From Torymus aiolomorphi (lineage: Eukaryota > Arthropoda > Insecta > Hymenoptera > Torymidae), in contig CM070876.1 in assembly GCA_036365515.1 (NCBI GenBank), positions 42,870,195-42,934,194 on the forward strand: a stretch of DNA of 64,000 nt, in the 5' to 3' direction. The notes beneath the pieces are model-generated. The model had not been told where the DNA came from. It saw only the letters and a program-made list of their open reading frames with translations, and searched no databases. Each line of letters begins with the position of its first letter. Position 1 is the stretch's first letter. The translations under genes and the position numbers were made by a program. Shown here piece after piece: positions 1 through 11,078 of the stretch.

Positions 1-15
1 TTGCTGCTGTTCACC

Positions 16-331
16 GAGATTCGATGTGGAACTCAATTCCTCGTATTTTCATTCTTCTGTAAGGTGTGCACGGCGAAAGATATTCATAACCAAAATTGAA
101 AAAAAAGTTGGTCTATAAACAACATGAAATTGTCGTATGTGTTTTGTCGACAATCCAAGTATGTGATCATAGCAACATATTCAATACAAAGAATGCTGAA
201 CTATCTCCACGACATTTATGAACTTATTTTCAACGCACTATAGGTATAAATTTGACTTTATAATTTCTTCACGGGTGCACACCTTACGAAAGAATGGAAA
301 GTATGAAAAATTGAGTTCCACATCGAATCTC
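16..331. repeat. Foldback/MITE-like element with about 57-bp terminal inverted repeats
   Basis: The left end reads GAGATTCGATGTGGAACTCA and the right end is its reverse complement, ending CATCGAATCTC at 331. The arms (about 16-72 and 275-331) stay similar throughout and both contain the AAGGTGTGCAC / GTGCACACCTT block. The 200-bp middle is AT-rich with no coding sign. It looks like a non-autonomous DNA element. No convincing target duplication was seen, so the superfamily is open. Confidence 0.7.
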
Positions 332-640
332 CATGAATAGCAATGGCAGAATTATCAGATAAGTTGACCCTTATTCTATAAAATATTTTTTAATACCACG
401 AGAACTAGATACTTTGTGGTATACATATTTTCAGGTTAGAACATTGCCTCAAATTTTCGCAGTTGATCCAGACACAAGTAGCATTAAAAAGTGCTCGATA
501 GTGCACGGTGAGGACGACGATGACAGCAGCTACGATGACTGCGATATCAGCGACAACGACAAAGTTTAGATTACAAGTTGGAGTAGTGCAAGTGTGAGAC
601 TCACGTCTGCAGAGCTCCATGACTTGGAAACGAAGAATCT
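332..640. other. Unassigned stretch, no gene recognised
   Basis: A short minus-strand open frame exists here but shows no domain, repeat partner or codon signal. The stretch separates the foldback element from the 3' end of the decayed Penelope-like element B. Confidence 0.4.
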
Positions 641-2560
641 TTCTGCGCTGCTATAGAGAAGACATGGCCACTATGTGGATTTCATGCCGAGTTTATCTTT
701 TCCAAGTTTGATGACGTTGTCATGTTTTTTATTGATGAAAGGTACTGCCCGAATGTTATATTTGGCTAGGATTCTGCTACATTTGTCAAAAAATTCTTTT
801 TGATATGGAATAGAGATGGTAAGTTAAGGCTCGCTGTTTATAGATGTCGTTTCATTACGGAATTTAATTTTACAAAGTCTGTTTTTTATACATACACTGA
901 TCTATAAATTTTTTTGGATAATCATTTAAAACGAGTATTTATTTTATTTTGCGTATGTTAGTATTGTGGAATTTTTCATTTGATAACGGAATCGCTCTGT
1001 CTGTTAAATTTAAAACAATATTTCGTTTTTGTTGTATAGTGTGATTGGAGTTGTAGTTTAATAATCTTTCAGATGCCATTGGTTTGCGATACCAATTTGT
1101 AATTATTTTGTTATTAGATCTGATGAGAGTGACATCTAAAAAATTGATTTGGTTGTTTACTTCTATTTCATGAATGAATTTTAAATGTTCATTGTAGTTA
1201 TTGAATATATTTATGGTTAAATCTGTTATCTTTTTTTATACATAATATTGTATCGCCTATGTAACGGTAGTAGAAGAGAGGCAAAGAGTTGTGTGTGTGT
1301 GTTTCAATGTATTTAGACAATCGTTTTCAAGATCTTCCATTACTATATCTGCAAATAGGGGGGAGATAGGTGATCCCATCAGTGTGCCAAATATCTGTTT
1401 GTATATGGTGTCATTGAAAGTAAGAAAAATATTATCAAACAGAAAATTAACTATCTTGCGAATTTGATGGAAAGGTATTTTGCATTTATTGTGAATGTGT
1501 GTGAAACGTCTATCTAAACTTTTCAAAACCAACTCACAGGGGATGTTTGTAAACAGAGAGTTGATGTCTAAAGACAGTAAAACGTAATCATCTGGAATAA
1601 CCGAATTGTTAATTTTCTTTTTTAATATGAAGCTATTGTCAATGTGTGAAAGTGGTTCAGGTATACATGTTTTTAATTCATTAAGAATTATTTTAGATAA
1701 AAAGTGCGTCGGACTGCCAATTGTAGAAATGATAGGTCTGCGAGGTATGTCGTCTTTGTGAATTTTTGGTAAACCATAGGAGAGACAAGTGTCGGTTTGA
1801 GTCAGTTGATTTTTGTGGTATTGTTTTTGTAAATATTCATTATTATTCAAGAGAGAAAGCTGTTCACAAACATCTGATGGCAGTTTTTTCAACGGATTTT
1901 TCTTGATGATTTTGTACGTTTTTTTATCATTTAATAGTTTATTCATTTTGTTTTGATAGTCTGACGTGTTTATTCAAACAGTGAGATTTCCTTTATCTGC
2001 ATGCGTAAAGAAAATATGGGGATTGTGTTTCAAAAATTTTTTAGTCTCAGATAAATCTTTTAAAAGTTGTCTATTTTCTAGTGAAATGTGCGTGTCTTTT
2101 TTATATGATTTTTAATTGTGTTCGAAATGTTTTCCCGGATCTCATTTTTTATTTCAAAATTGATTTTATGGTTGTTGAGTGTACATTCAAGATTTTTGAT
2201 AGTGGTAACTATATCTCTTTTGTTTATATGTGAAATGGTATTATGTTTTGGTCCTAGACAAACGGCATTAAGAACTGATTCAGGGATGTGTGTCAGTTAA
2301 ATTTTTAATCCATTTGTGTCTACTTTTAAAGGTAGTTTTATTGTATTTCTTAACCAACAGTTCTCTAGCTTGTTGTTAAGTTTTACGGATTTTTCAGAAA
2401 AAATTCGGCAACTTTTTTCTTTCGTTACTAAGAAAAAGTGATTGAGCATTGCAGTATTAACGTTAGTCTTTAATATTTTGTTTTTAAATTTATTTAACTG
2501 TTGGTGTAAAAAGATGAGAATGTGGCAGCCTTTAATTTCTAGTTTCAGAATTCTTAGAAG
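640..2560 (-). pseudogene. Penelope-like element family B: reverse transcriptase pseudogene
   Basis: Read on the minus strand, this is a Penelope-like reverse transcriptase missing its C-terminal endonuclease. An N-terminal segment with LGPKHN (near 2255) matches the conserved region before the RT palm. The best open stretch (1257-1946) carries GLPKIHKD, RPIIST, LSLDINSLFTNIP and GSPISPLFADIVMEDLE, all PLE RT motifs. The catalytic box near 1258 reads YRYIGDT where YVDD is expected, so the first catalytic Asp is lost, and a frame break sits beside it. Similarity continues to NVIKLGKDKLG near 680 and then stops. Several stops and shifts occur upstream (1950-2560). It is clearly dead. The neighbouring 2573-3519 segment is the matching 5' pseudo-LTR. 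Confidence 0.85.
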
Positions 2561-2572
2561 GAGTTTCCTGTT

Positions 2573-2940
2573 TTATTTCATGAATAGTTGGGAACAGCAC
2601 TTACTGTAAAATGTTGTGTGATCCAAGCGTTTTAGAGAATTGGTAGCGTTGCTGGGGAAGACATCATGGCTTCTACAACGAAGAAGAAAGGTCTTGCAAG
2701 CGTTAGCTTCAGCTAATTTATATCTTTGTCTTGACCAAGATTTCAGTAGCTGCGTCGAATAATAGCCATAGTATGCTGTCGTATTTGGAAAAAACCCATG
2801 CCTGTGTCGGGGCAGGTCTCTTGTAGAACGAAGACCGATAGAATTATGATTGTTTGTAGCACCCCTCCATATTTGTTTTAAAAGAATAATTTGGATCTTC
2901 TGAGGGCCAATAATTGTAAAAATAAAACACAAAATTTACT
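2573..2940 (-). other. Family B Penelope-like element: leader between pseudo-LTR and RT body
   Basis: A 119-codon minus-strand open frame (2573-2932) lies between the hammerhead-like motif and the RT body. It has no recognisable domain. The first 40 bases match the 3' end of the family B copy near 17040-17080; the rest has no second copy in the window. It may be leader sequence or a short captured piece. I do not assign a protein. Confidence 0.4.
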
Positions 2941-2956
2941 CCATATATTGATTTGT

Positions 2957-2994
2957 GCAACGTTTCATCAGACTGATTTCTGATCTCTTCAGGC
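2957..2994 (-). ncRNA. Hammerhead-ribozyme-like motif, Penelope family B
   Basis: On the minus strand: GC, core CTGAAGAG, a perfect 6-bp stem II (ATCAGA / TCTGAT, loop AATCAG), core GAAAC, then GTT and GC. This gives the hammerhead order stem I - CUGANGA - stem II - GAAA - stem III - NUH - stem I. Stem III is only the ACGU palindrome, as in minimal hammerheads reported from Penelope-like elements. One extra G lies between A9 and stem II. Cleavage is inferred, not shown. Confidence 0.65.
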
Positions 2995-3204
2995 TTTATT
3001 AACAAACATAAAAAACGACATATGTTACTAAAATCTTATCAAAGACAAAAATATAAATAATGATAAAAAGGCTTACCACAACATTAATCTATGCTAATAA
3101 AAGAGCTGTACTAGCAGCGTCGGAAGTACGAAAAGTTAATGTTGTGGGAAACCGTACAGACATATGTATATATATACTGAACGGGTTTGTTTACATTTGA
3201 CACA

Positions 3205-3519
3205 TTATAGATATCGGAAGAGGCTCTTGTATATATTATTCAAATTCTGTGTGTCTTCTATTTTATTAACTGTATTTTTGGTGCTGTTTATATGAATCAT
3301 TTCAGAAACTATTCGTTTGTTGTAATTGTTTTCTTTATCTAAAATTTGAATGTTGTTCCAGTCTATAGTGTGTGAATGGTTTTTTGAATGTAAAGCTATC
3401 ATGGATTTTGTTACATCGGAATCCAAACATACAGCTATCATTCTAGCAGGCCTCCTATGCACGGAAAAGTCATTGAGCACACCGTAGCCTCTGCGAAGAG
3501 CGCGCGGCGCCACCATCAC
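3205..3519 (-). pseudogene. Penelope-like family B pseudo-LTR: GIY-YIG endonuclease C-terminal fragment
   Basis: From about residue 38 on, the minus-strand reading HSKNHSHTIDW...ILDKENNYNKRIVSEMIHIN is the C-terminal half of the GIY-YIG endonuclease and closely matches the + strand copy at 16550-16680. The N-terminal 35 codons derive from unrelated GC-rich sequence. Penelope-like elements start with a pseudo-LTR containing the 3' end of the preceding copy, which explains an endonuclease tail upstream of the RT body. The GIY-YIG motif itself is absent, so this piece cannot be active. Confidence 0.75.
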
Positions 3520-3690
3520 CTCGGTGCTGCATCACGCTCACTTTTGGGCTTGCAGCGCGTCCGCCGCGTTGGCGCGCTGCAAGTCGGGTATACGCGGGCG
3601 CGCCACCGTCTCAATTTCAAGCGCGCTGCATGATCGCATAATCAGTGCGACGGGCCGACGGCTCACTCATTTGCGCAGTATAAGATTTTT
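3430..3690. other. GC-rich island of unknown nature
   Basis: GC rises sharply (GCGCGCGGCGCC near 3500, GCGGGCGCGCC near 3595) against AT-rich flanks. A 65-codon open frame (3524-3721) shows no domain. It could be a CpG-type regulatory island, a gene fragment or part of another repeat. I see nothing decisive. Confidence 0.3.
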
Positions 3691-3872
3691 ACTGCAAAAA
3701 ATAATTAAAGTCTTGAACTAACAATAATATTTAAAAATAATTTCAATTAAAATAGTATAAACATTATAGTCTAGTTTTATATTTATCTAATTCGTTAAAT
3801 TATTTCATAATTCGAAGTAGTCAAAACTAAAGATTATATGTATGTTTTCTTTTAATGATGGAGTCAAATGAA

Positions 3873-3960
3873 TAAATAAAAACGACTCTGACGACTTTCC
3901 CTTAAAACACATTGCAAAAAATGCTATTTGATGGAAAGTCGTCAGAGTCGTTTTTATTTA
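3873..3960. repeat. Perfect 28-bp inverted repeat (hairpin)
   Basis: Arm 3873-3900 (TAAATAAAAACGACTCTGAC...) is exactly complementary to 3933-3960, with a 32-base loop. A perfect 28-bp stem in otherwise plain sequence suggests a small foldback element. A small-RNA precursor is possible but unsupported. Confidence 0.75.
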
Positions 3961-4013
3961 CTAAAGATTATATAAAAACCAATAAATATTACATTTTTTG
4001 TGAAATAGTATTT

Positions 4014-4845
4014 TATTTTATGAAGCTAATGGCCATATCTACCAGTGAAAGGTGATTTTTTAAAAAATTAAAAAATAAAAAACACCATAATCTTCGACGT
4101 TTCGGAGACTTTATTCATATCTCCCTCTTCAGGAATCTATAATTAATAATTTAAGAAATTTAACACACTGTTTTTTCAAAAATAACACAAATATACGACG
4201 ACTTACAATCCTTAATTACATATCGTAATGTCAAGTAGTTTATGCGGGCAACAATCCGCTCGTCAGTGATTTTAGAAAACAATTTTCTCGCTTTATATAT
4301 TCAAGTAACATTTAAATGTGTAAGTGCGTATCTAATTCACCACTACAACATAAACAATGAAAGAGTGGGAGAAAGGCAAACCGTAAGAGTCGAAGAGAGC
4401 GAAGAGAGGTACCAGGGCGACACGTATTGGCGAAAGTAACCCTAATAACCTTAGTCTCTATAATACAAGACTATGGATACTTCCATTATACATGCGTTCC
4501 TAGTAACCTTTTAGCTAACGTACATGGATGTTATATTTCTTTAGAGACCAAAAATTCACAATTATTTATCAGAGTATTATATACATACGGTAGTCTACTA
4601 ATTTCAAATTGTTTATTAATAAAGTTATTTTGTGTATGAATAAATAGAGCTTCGGAGAATAATCTTTTTTCTTTATTACTTTCGATATCTAGTATCTTTA
4701 CGTTTTGAAAATTAATTGTGTGACTATTATCTTGTGTGTGAATAAATAATGATGAATTTTGATCTCTATCACAGTACTTTTTTTGATGTTCTTTTATTCT
4801 AACATTCAGACGCCTACTAGTCTGTAATTGAATATAATCATTCAA
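4014..4845 (-). repeat. Inverted partial copy at the head of Penelope-like element A
   Basis: This is the reverse complement of 6885-7680. It carries the endonuclease C-terminus on the minus strand (4531-4845, with QTSRRLNVRIKEH) and the hammerhead-like motif at 4093-4135. The truncation point falls inside the GIY-YIG domain, so the fragment is non-coding in practice. The junction with the plus-strand copy is near 4845. Confidence 0.88.
4093..4135 (-). ncRNA. Hammerhead-ribozyme-like motif, Penelope A (left copy)
   Basis: Exact reverse complement of the motif at 7558-7600: stem I TTC/GAA, CTGAAGAG, stem II GGAGA/TCTCC, GAAAC, GTC. See that entry for details. Confidence 0.65.
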
Positions 4846-7162
4846 CTGTTAAACATCGAGATTATAGATATTCACATGAAAATTGTACAAATAAATAAAT
4901 TAATTGATAAAATGTCGAAAGAATTGCATAATTTCGTAGGTATAGATATTTGTTCTTGGTTCATAGATTATTACAATACTAAACTCACATTTGTTATGAC
5001 TAAAGTTACAATGAAATTGGAAAAAAAACTCGATGTTCTGTATTTTAGAAAATATAAGAAAGTGATAGATAAAGATAGATATAGAGATACTAGTGTCAAT
5101 AATATGATCGGGGTCAATCTCCCGAACAATAACACACAGGTCACCAACCCTTGCATAGCAAGTAAATGGTGTGTTAATGTCTCGGGGATTCAACTTCCAA
5201 CGTACGTTATAGATATACTAAAGTTGGGTGAAAAGTTTAATTACAATAACAGATTTGATAATAAGTTAGCATTAAATTACGTAAAAAACTTTGAATCCTT
5301 TTTAAAAAATGACATTGATGAAGAGAATATCCCAAAGTTAAGAGCAAAGTTTCTTAACACGATTAAAAAATTTTATAATAAAGATCTTGCTACAAATTCT
5401 CATGTAGATAAAAAGTTTAAAATAGATTTAGAAAAAACAAAAAGTTCATAAAACATCACCCAGATATCTTAATAACTAGAGCTGATAAGGGAAATGCAAC
5501 TGTCATAATTAAAAAGTCCACATATTCAGAAAAAACAGAACTATTATTTTGTGATGAGAAATATTATGAAAAAATTAAAAAGAATCCGTTGCCTAGTCTT
5601 GAAAGAAAAACTAATGAGTTAATTAAATGGCTCAATAAAATAGATTTTATGGGTAATGAAAAAAAGTTTCTTCCAATTTTACAAAAATTTAACATATCAA
5701 AAGCATACGGATTAATCAAAATACATAAAACTGGTTTTCCAGTAAGACCTATAATTTCGACTGTAAATTCACCAACGTATTTTGTTTCAAAGTTTTTTGC
5801 AAAATTCCTACAGAATAATCTTAAAACTCCTAAATCTCACATAGATAATAGTTTAAAATTAAAAGAAAAAATCGATAACTTGTATATTCCATTAGATCAT
5901 GAGATCATAAGTTTCGATGTAATCAGTTTGTTTACGAATGTCCCAGAATATTTAGTTTGTAATGCTATCGAAAAAAGGTGGCATCAATTGTATAATAAAA
6001 TTAACATTAATTGTTCTGAATTCCTCCATGTTATTAAGTTTATCTTAAATAATAACTTCTTTCAATTTAACGAAAAATTTTATAGACAGACTTTTGGATC
6101 AGCCATGGGTAATCCAATAAGTCCAATACTGTCAGACATAGTCATGGATGATTTAGAATCTTACTGTATTAATAAATTACAATTTAAACCGCTATTTTAT
6201 TATCGTTATGTGGATGATATTGTACTGTGTATACACAAGAATGACATTGATAATACGTTAAAGATATTTAATGCGTACGATTTGAATTTACAATTTACGG
6301 TTGAAAAACCCAAGAACAATAGTATAAGTTTTTTAGACATTGAAATTATTATAAATGATCATAGAAATATTATTACAAATTGGTATAAAAAACCAACTTT
6401 TTCAGGCCGGTATCTAAATTACAATTCTCACCATCCCCAAAGTAATAAAATTGCTATTATTTATTGTTTAATTGATCGAGCAATAAAATTATCACATAGT
6501 AGTTTTCAGGAAAAAAATATTTCGTTCATAAAATTATTATTAAAAAACAATGATTATCCACAAGACATAATAGATTATCATATTAAAAAAGGTTAAAAAA
6601 GATAAAATTTAATAATAACACTTCACAGAATACCACACTAATTTTCAATAATGTAAATAAGAAAAAATTTATTGTTCTACCATTTGTCAAAGAAATGGAA
6701 TGTTCGATAAAAAACTTTTTTAATAAATGTAACACTAACGTAATTTTTAGTACGATTAATAAACTAAATAATATTATAAAATTAGGTAAGGACAAAAATG
6801 TAAAATATAATAATGCAAACGTAGTTTATAAGATAAATTGTAACAATTGTAACGCGTCATACGTAGGGCAGACTAGTAGGCGTCTGAATGTTAGAATAAA
6901 AGAACATCAAAAAAAGTACTGTGATAGAGATCAAAATTCATCATTATTTATTCACACACAAGATAATAGTCACACAATTAATTTTCAAAACGTAAAGATA
7001 CTAGATATCGAAAGTAATAAAGAAAAAAGATTATTCTCCGAAGCTCTATTTATTCATACACAAAATAACTTTATTAATAAACAATTTGAAATTAGTAGAC
7101 TACCGTATGTATATAATACTCTGATAAATAATTGTAAATTTTTGGTCTCTAAAGAAATATAA
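4828..7162 (+). pseudogene. Penelope-like element A reverse transcriptase / GIY-YIG endonuclease, two frame breaks
   Basis: The coding region lies in three frames. Frame one (4828-5451, 207 codons) is the N-terminal part with LPTYVIDILKLGEKFNY, a Penelope-specific region before the RT. After a break near 5450, the second frame runs to 6596 and carries LITRADKGNATVII, YGLIKIHK, RPIIST, SFDVISLFTNVP, GSAMGNPISPILSDIVMDDLE and the catalytic box YRYVDDIVLCIH (about 6205-6240). After a second break near 6600, frame three (6695-7162) ends with VYKINCNNCNASYVGQTSRR, the GIY-YIG endonuclease with its upstream Cys pair. The protein would copy element RNA using a nick made by its own endonuclease. All catalytic residues I can see are present, so only the two indels disable it. 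Confidence 0.88.
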
Positions 7163-7557
7163 CATCCATGTACGTTAGCTAAAAGGTTACTAGGAACGCA
7201 TGTATAATGGAAGTATCCATAGTCTTGTATTATAGAGACTAAGGTTATTAGGGTTACTTTCGCCAATACGTGTCGCCCTGGTACCTCTCTTCGCTCTCTT
7301 CGACTCTTACGGTTTGCCTTTCTCCCACTCTTTCATTGTTTATGTTGTAGTGGTGAATTAGATACGCACTTACACATTTAAATGTTACTTGAATATATAA
7401 AGTGAGAAAATTGTTTTCTAAAATCACTGACGAGCGGATTGTTGCCCGCATAAACTACTTGACATTACGATATGTAATTAAGGATTGTAAGTCGTCGTAT
7501 ATTTGTGTTATTTTTGAAAAAACAGTGCGTTAAATTTCTTAAATTATTAATTATAGA

Positions 7558-7600
7558 TTCCTGAAGAGGGAGATATGAATAAAGTCTCCGAAACGTCGAA
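7558..7600 (+). ncRNA. Hammerhead-ribozyme-like motif, Penelope A (right copy)
   Basis: Stem I TTC (7558-7560) pairs with GAA (7598-7600). Core CTGAAGAG is at 7561-7568, stem II GGAGA 7569-7573 / TCTCC 7585-7589 with an 11-base loop, core GAAAC at 7590-7594, and GTC at 7595-7597 as the expected cleavage triplet. Stem III is just the ACGT palindrome, too short for a stable monomer, so a dimer is more plausible. Self-cleavage is inferred. Confidence 0.65.
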
Positions 7601-7729
7601 GATTATGGTGTTTTTTATTTTTTAATTTTTTAAAAAATCACCTTTCACTGGTAGATATGGCCATTAGCTTCATAAAATAATTTACAATACTCTACCATTA
7701 GCTGAGATCAACAACTTGAAATAGTATTT

Positions 7730-9490
7730 ATTTACATATTGAAATTATCAAAAATATAATCACAAAATTATCCATTACAAAATTTAGGCATATTACAAAG
7801 CATACCGCGTAGTTACATATGATGTTTTGTTTTTATTTACAAATAAGCAAGGCGCTGTCATCGGTATGTAGATTAAAACTTACTCACAATGACCATGCTT
7901 GTATTGATGAAAATAACAACAACTTACCTACAAAAATTGGATAGAGTTCGGAAAATGTGCTATTTTGAAAAAACTTCTCCATTTTCACAATTCAAATCTT
8001 GCTCCATGTAATGCGTGAAGATCCGCAAAAAAAAGAGAACGGCGCGACCATTAGCTCCGGCTTGCTGTACACCACGAAGCGAGCTACCGTAGCCTTGGCA
8101 ACTTCGTGCTGCGGGAGCCTCAGACGGGGCGCCTGATATGAGTGAACCGTGCGTTTAAAGTATGAAAGCACCGCGCTCTTATCAATTGGTTATCCCGAAG
8201 GCTTGTACGAGGCTGCAGCGTGCCCAACGACTTTTCGGTGTGGGGCGTGCCGGATCTCCCTGTCTTTTGGCCAACGCCCGAAAGCGCTATGCCTGACCAG
8301 GTTATGGACCGAGGGAGCAGATCGGAGAACTTTACCTCTTTTTGCTACTGGCCGACGCTCGAAGCGTTACGCCTTTAGTCGTAGCCGAGGAAGAATGCAA
8401 ATCAAATTATTTTATCTAATAATGAAATTTATTTTACCCCGAGATTTACAAAAGTCTATACCTTTCTAATTAACAAAGCAGTCCGCTCGCTATCTGCAGA
8501 TCGTCGTCGCGATGGATCGGTGATTCAGCTTGCGATGGTGTTGTTCCTCCGTGACGGGTGACCTCGCAGCAGGGAGCGTTGTGTAGAAGGGTTGTGCTCG
8601 TTGTCGGCAGCTCTCGGCAGGGACCCACTCCGGGAGGTAATCGTTCCTCTGAGGAAGGTGAGGCGTAGCACGGGCAATGCTTTGCCGTGGCGCAGAGTTG
8701 GTTGTCGTCGTGGTGGCCGAGAAAAAGTCAAAGTCCAAATCGGGCGTGGCACGGGCAGCGCTTTACCGTGGACAGTATCGGTGGCGTTGGTCGTTCGTCG
8801 GGCAGAGCTTCGCCCTCGCAGAAGTCCAGAAAATTACTGCCTGTTGAGGCCCACTTACTGCCCCGTTTTATAGTGCGAAACTCCTTTGTTTTAGGGGAAA
8901 ACTTGTTTTTCCCCCTTGTGGGAAGGTACGCAGGAATTTGACTTCCACCTCCCGTTGCCATGCATTTTCTCCTGCTCACTTAATGGAGAAAGACATAGAT
9001 ATCAAAAGTCCCCTTCTTGAAGGTGCTTCCTTCGGAGAAAATTCCTCGAGGCTGCATGCAGAGTATATCCGTGTGCGCTGCCACCACTTAGCTCCTGAAT
9101 TTTTAGATGTCTAGCCGACCCATTTCCCGTCCTGGCGCCATGCGATATTCCCGCAGTCCCCCTGCGTTTTATGGGATAAAAAGAAAGGAGTGCCTTGTTG
9201 TTGCTCCGCTATCGCAAGCCAGCGGGTTTTCTCGTTCTCGTGCTACCTTACAGATATGCTAGGGCCTTGACATTTTTTTCTCTAAATTCTTCCGTAGCAT
9301 GCGTGTAAAAAAAAAACGTCTGTATATACGACCAATTTACTTCCTTCTTCTTTTTTTATTGCGGCTCACCATCCCGTCAATTTGGAAAACGCGGCGCAGG
9401 CGCGCTAATGTTCCCAGGCCTCGTCCGGTCCTCATCGCCTTCTTGATTTGTTTTCCCAGTTTTTAGCTGGCCATGCGTCCGATTCGTTTG
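7730..9490. other. Unassigned stretch with two GC-richer blocks
   Basis: GC-richer blocks at about 8040-8360 and 8560-9260 sit in AT-rich DNA. Overlapping open frames on both strands at 8490-8979 reflect the composition and low stop density, not a gene: no domain or consistent frame is seen. Short repeated phrases such as GGCACGGGCA...GCTTTRCCGTGG (8670 and 8745) suggest local duplication. No TE coding was recognised. Confidence 0.35.
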
Positions 9491-9514
9491 CCCCCCCCCC
9501 CCCCCCCCCCCCCC
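9491..9514 (+). repeat. Homopolymer run of 24 C
   Basis: 24 consecutive C residues, ending 6 bp before the target duplication of Penelope-like element D. It may have formed a G-quadruplex-like or single-stranded structure near the insertion site, but that is speculation. Confidence 0.95.
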
Positions 9515-9594
9515 ATGGCTCTAGAATTTTCTAAGGAATAGGCCGCTAACGGTTCTACTGCCCAGGTTAAAGAATAAAGACAAAACTTATATGT

Positions 9595-9633
9595 CCAACG
9601 TTTCGAACGGTTTTATTCCGCCCCTTATCAAGG
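9595..9633 (-). ncRNA. Hammerhead-like motif with U3/A8 core, Penelope D (left arm)
   Basis: Reverse complement of the motif at 15869-15907: CC, TTGATAAG, stem II GGGCGG/CCGTTC, GAAAC, GTT, GG. The core carries U at position 3 and A at position 8 in place of C and G. Confidence 0.5.
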
Positions 9634-10001
9634 TCTAAAAAATACAAATAAAACACAAATTTATTCAGGAACAAAGAATACTTAATCTATGACTTCGTAT
9701 TTTTCGAATCTTACCAAAACTCTATCGTATTAAAGTATACTGCAAGTAGACACTATAAGTGACTACTAGTCAATGTGAAGCAACGTAAGCAGATTCGTCG
9801 TATTTATAGTAAAGTATGTACCTGTGTGTGTGTAAGAAAAGTGTGTACTGACAAGCTATTAAGTAACGATGACTAGACCGCGTATGTATAAAAAGTATTA
9901 TTATTCTGATAGTCCAAAAATGAATATAACTTATAACAACTTATTGTTATTGATAAAACTTTTATAATCAGCCTTTAAAAAATTAGTGTCAAACTGTCTA
10001 T

Positions 10002-11078
10002 TTAAACTATTGTGTTGTGAGTGTATAGGAGCATTTCTGATAACAATCTTTTATTTAAATTTTGTTCTTGATCTAAAATTTTGATATTTTTAAAATCAAT
10101 TTGATGATTTGTATTCGTAATATGTTCGTGTAAAACTGATTTATCCCTCTTAAATTTGCAGTCGCTCGCATGTTCTTTACTTCTTACAATTAATTTTCGA
10201 GATGTTTGTCTTACGTAAGACGCATCACAATCGCAACAATTGATCTTATATACAACATGAGATTTTTCATTTTTGTGATATTTGTCTTTTCCTAATCTAA
10301 TTATGTAATTGAATTTATTGGAGATTGAATTGATCATGGTCAGGTTATTACTATTACAGATGTTTTTTAATTCTGGGTTAATATATTTAATATATGGAAA
10401 AACTAAAATGCTGTTGAAATTTATGTTTTTAGAATTACATGTATTTTTATTATTATTTTTAATATGTAGTAAACGTTTATTTATATGTTTATTAATAAAA
10501 TTAATAGGATAATCATTCTCCAATAATAAATCTCTAATTAGATTAAGATTATTGTCATGGAAATGTGTGTCTGCTAAATTAATACATTTATCCACTAAAT
10601 TACAAATAATACCAATTTTATTACTAACAGGATGGTGAGAGTTGAAATTTAAAAATCTACCAGAAAAAGTTGGTTTCCTGAACCAGTCCGTGGAAATTTT
10701 TTGTTTATTTTGAATGATAAGAATGTCAAGAAAACTAATTTTATTATTATTAGGTATTTCAACTGTGAATTGCAAATTCTTATCAAAACTATTGAATAAG
10801 TTTACGGTATAATCTATCATTCGATCAGGGACACATATGATGATGTCATCGACGTATCTACAATAAAACGGAACAGGAAAGCAAATTTTTGATAAGGCCT
10901 GATTTTCTAAATCCTCCATGACAATATCAGCTAAGATGGGACTTAAGGGGTTGCCCATGGCCGCTCCAAATATTTGTTTATAAAACATGTTATTGAATAC
11001 AAAGTAATTATTATGTAAGATAAAACTAATAACATTGATGAATTCGCTACAATTTAGTTCGCAAAAGTTATAACTCAT
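10002..11078 (-). pseudogene. Penelope-like D RT/GIY-YIG, 5'-truncated copy (left arm)
   Basis: A single open frame of 358 codons on the minus strand. It starts within the RT palm (NCSEFINVISFILHNNYF), continues through GAAMGNPLSPILADIVMEDLE and the catalytic box YVDDIIICV, then linker motifs (SILVFPYIKYINPELKN) and the endonuclease VYKINCCDCDASYVRQTSRK. The GIY-YIG reads ASYVRQ, with Arg where relatives have Gly. The extreme C-terminus is shifted (LSEMLLYTHNTIV replaces LSEMLHIHSQHN). It lacks the RT N-terminus, so it is inactive. It is the mirror image of 11078-12235. Confidence 0.85.

Larger units (their letters stand above)
4014..7716 (+). mobile_element. Penelope-like element A with inverted 5' partial copy
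   Basis: A 13-bp target duplication, TGAAATAGTATTT, lies at 4001-4013 and 7717-7729. The body holds a plus-strand RT plus GIY-YIG coding region (4828-7162) and 3' sequence ending near 7680, followed by the tail TCTACCATTAGCTG. The first 830 bp are a nearly identical reverse complement of 6885-7680. Such head-joined inverted partial copies are characteristic of Penelope-like insertions. The two arms differ at very few bases, so the insertion is young. Confidence 0.9.

Noticed and set aside
1230..1290. Intact RT catalytic box in the family B Penelope element
   Set aside because: The box reads YIGD with a frame break beside it, so it is not catalytic.
8490..8979. Four overlapping open frames on both strands
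   Set aside because: GC-rich composition lowers stop density; no domain and no consistent frame or splice context.
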